Source: Armatimonadota bacterium
GTDB taxonomy: Bacteria > Armatimonadota > Abditibacteriia > CG2-30-59-28
Assembly: GCA_016199605.1 (NCBI GenBank)
Contig: JACQGJ010000125.1
Span: 1-6,475 of the forward strand
Direction: 5' to 3'
DNA length: 6,475 nt
Below the pieces are notes generated by a model that was not told the origin of the DNA, did not search any database, and saw nothing but the letters and a program-made list of their open reading frames with translations. The position numbers and the translations under genes are program-made. Shown here piece after piece: positions 6,420-6,475 of this stretch. The first letter of the stretch is position 1, and every line of letters starts with the position of its first letter.

Positions 6420-6475
6420 TGCATCGTTTCGTAAATTCTTCGGCATTAGACGCCGGATCGCTTCAGCGTCCGGTA
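6419..6475 (+). CDS. Possible start of the next gene (murC expected), partial
   Basis: A GTG shares its first base with the last base of the murG stop (TAGTG) and opens a frame that stays open to the window edge, giving 19 residues ending in LDAGSLQRPV. In many dcw clusters murC follows murG, and its glycine-rich nucleotide-binding loop begins a few to about twenty residues in, so this could be a MurC leader. No diagnostic motif lies within the window, and the nearest purine-rich site, GGAGGG (6395-6400), is 18 bases away, which is too far for good initiation. The true start may lie beyond the window, leaving this stretch as untranslated leader. Confidence 0.22.
   Translation, partial: MHRFVNSSALDAGSLQRPV
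6453..6473 (+). other. Hairpin at the 3' edge of the window
   Basis: CCGGA (6453-6457) pairs with TCCGG (6469-6473), and CGC (6459-6461) pairs with GCG (6466-6468) around a TTCA loop, with T6458 bulged: eight base pairs in 21 bases. An alternative GACGC/GCGTC stem (6449-6453 with 6466-6470) overlaps it. The bases after the stem are cut off by the window edge, so a T-tract that would make this a terminator can be neither seen nor ruled out. If the GTG frame at 6419 is translated, the hairpin lies inside coding sequence. Confidence 0.35.

Overview
The window is a G+C-rich (about 60% by eye) bacterial stretch with every recognisable gene on the + strand. It is the central part of a division and cell wall (dcw) cluster, in the order murE (3' end only) - murF - mraY - murD - ftsW - murG, and the window stops just after murG. 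This is the same order as in E. coli and many other bacteria, where murC usually comes next. No mobile element, CRISPR array, tRNA, rRNA or foreign-looking insertion is visible. I found no new system; the interest is in details of a conserved operon.

Layout: 1-150 is the C-terminal end of MurE. A 69-base gap (151-219) holds repeated complementary heptamers and two candidate murF starts. murF (220-1656) overlaps mraY (1643-2608) by 14 bases. mraY overlaps murD (2593-3984) by 16 bases, or by 1 base if a GTG start is used. A 106-base gap follows, the only sizeable non-coding gap, ending in a near-ideal Shine-Dalgarno sequence in front of ftsW (4091-5392). ftsW runs 83 bases into murG (5310-6419), an unusually long same-strand overlap. 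The last 56 bases hold either the first codons of another gene or a short leader with a hairpin.

The genes form one pathway. MurE, MurF and MurD are cytoplasmic Mur ligases that build UDP-MurNAc-pentapeptide (MurD adds D-Glu, MurE the third residue, MurF D-Ala-D-Ala). MraY moves the phospho-MurNAc-pentapeptide to undecaprenyl phosphate (lipid I), and MurG adds GlcNAc (lipid II). FtsW is the SEDS glycosyltransferase that polymerises lipid II at the septum. Tight packing implies co-transcription and probable translational coupling.

The host cannot be placed with confidence. The short MraY (321 residues, near the Bacillus length) and Gram-positive-like FtsW motifs (QPHMS, PTTGMSLPFVSYGG) argue against a typical proteobacterium. 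Several active-site motifs deviate from textbook versions: HHG for HHH in MraY, LDIN for HEQN in MurG, and NDSQATT for NDSKATN in MurD. This would suit a less-sampled high-G+C lineage, but that is inference.
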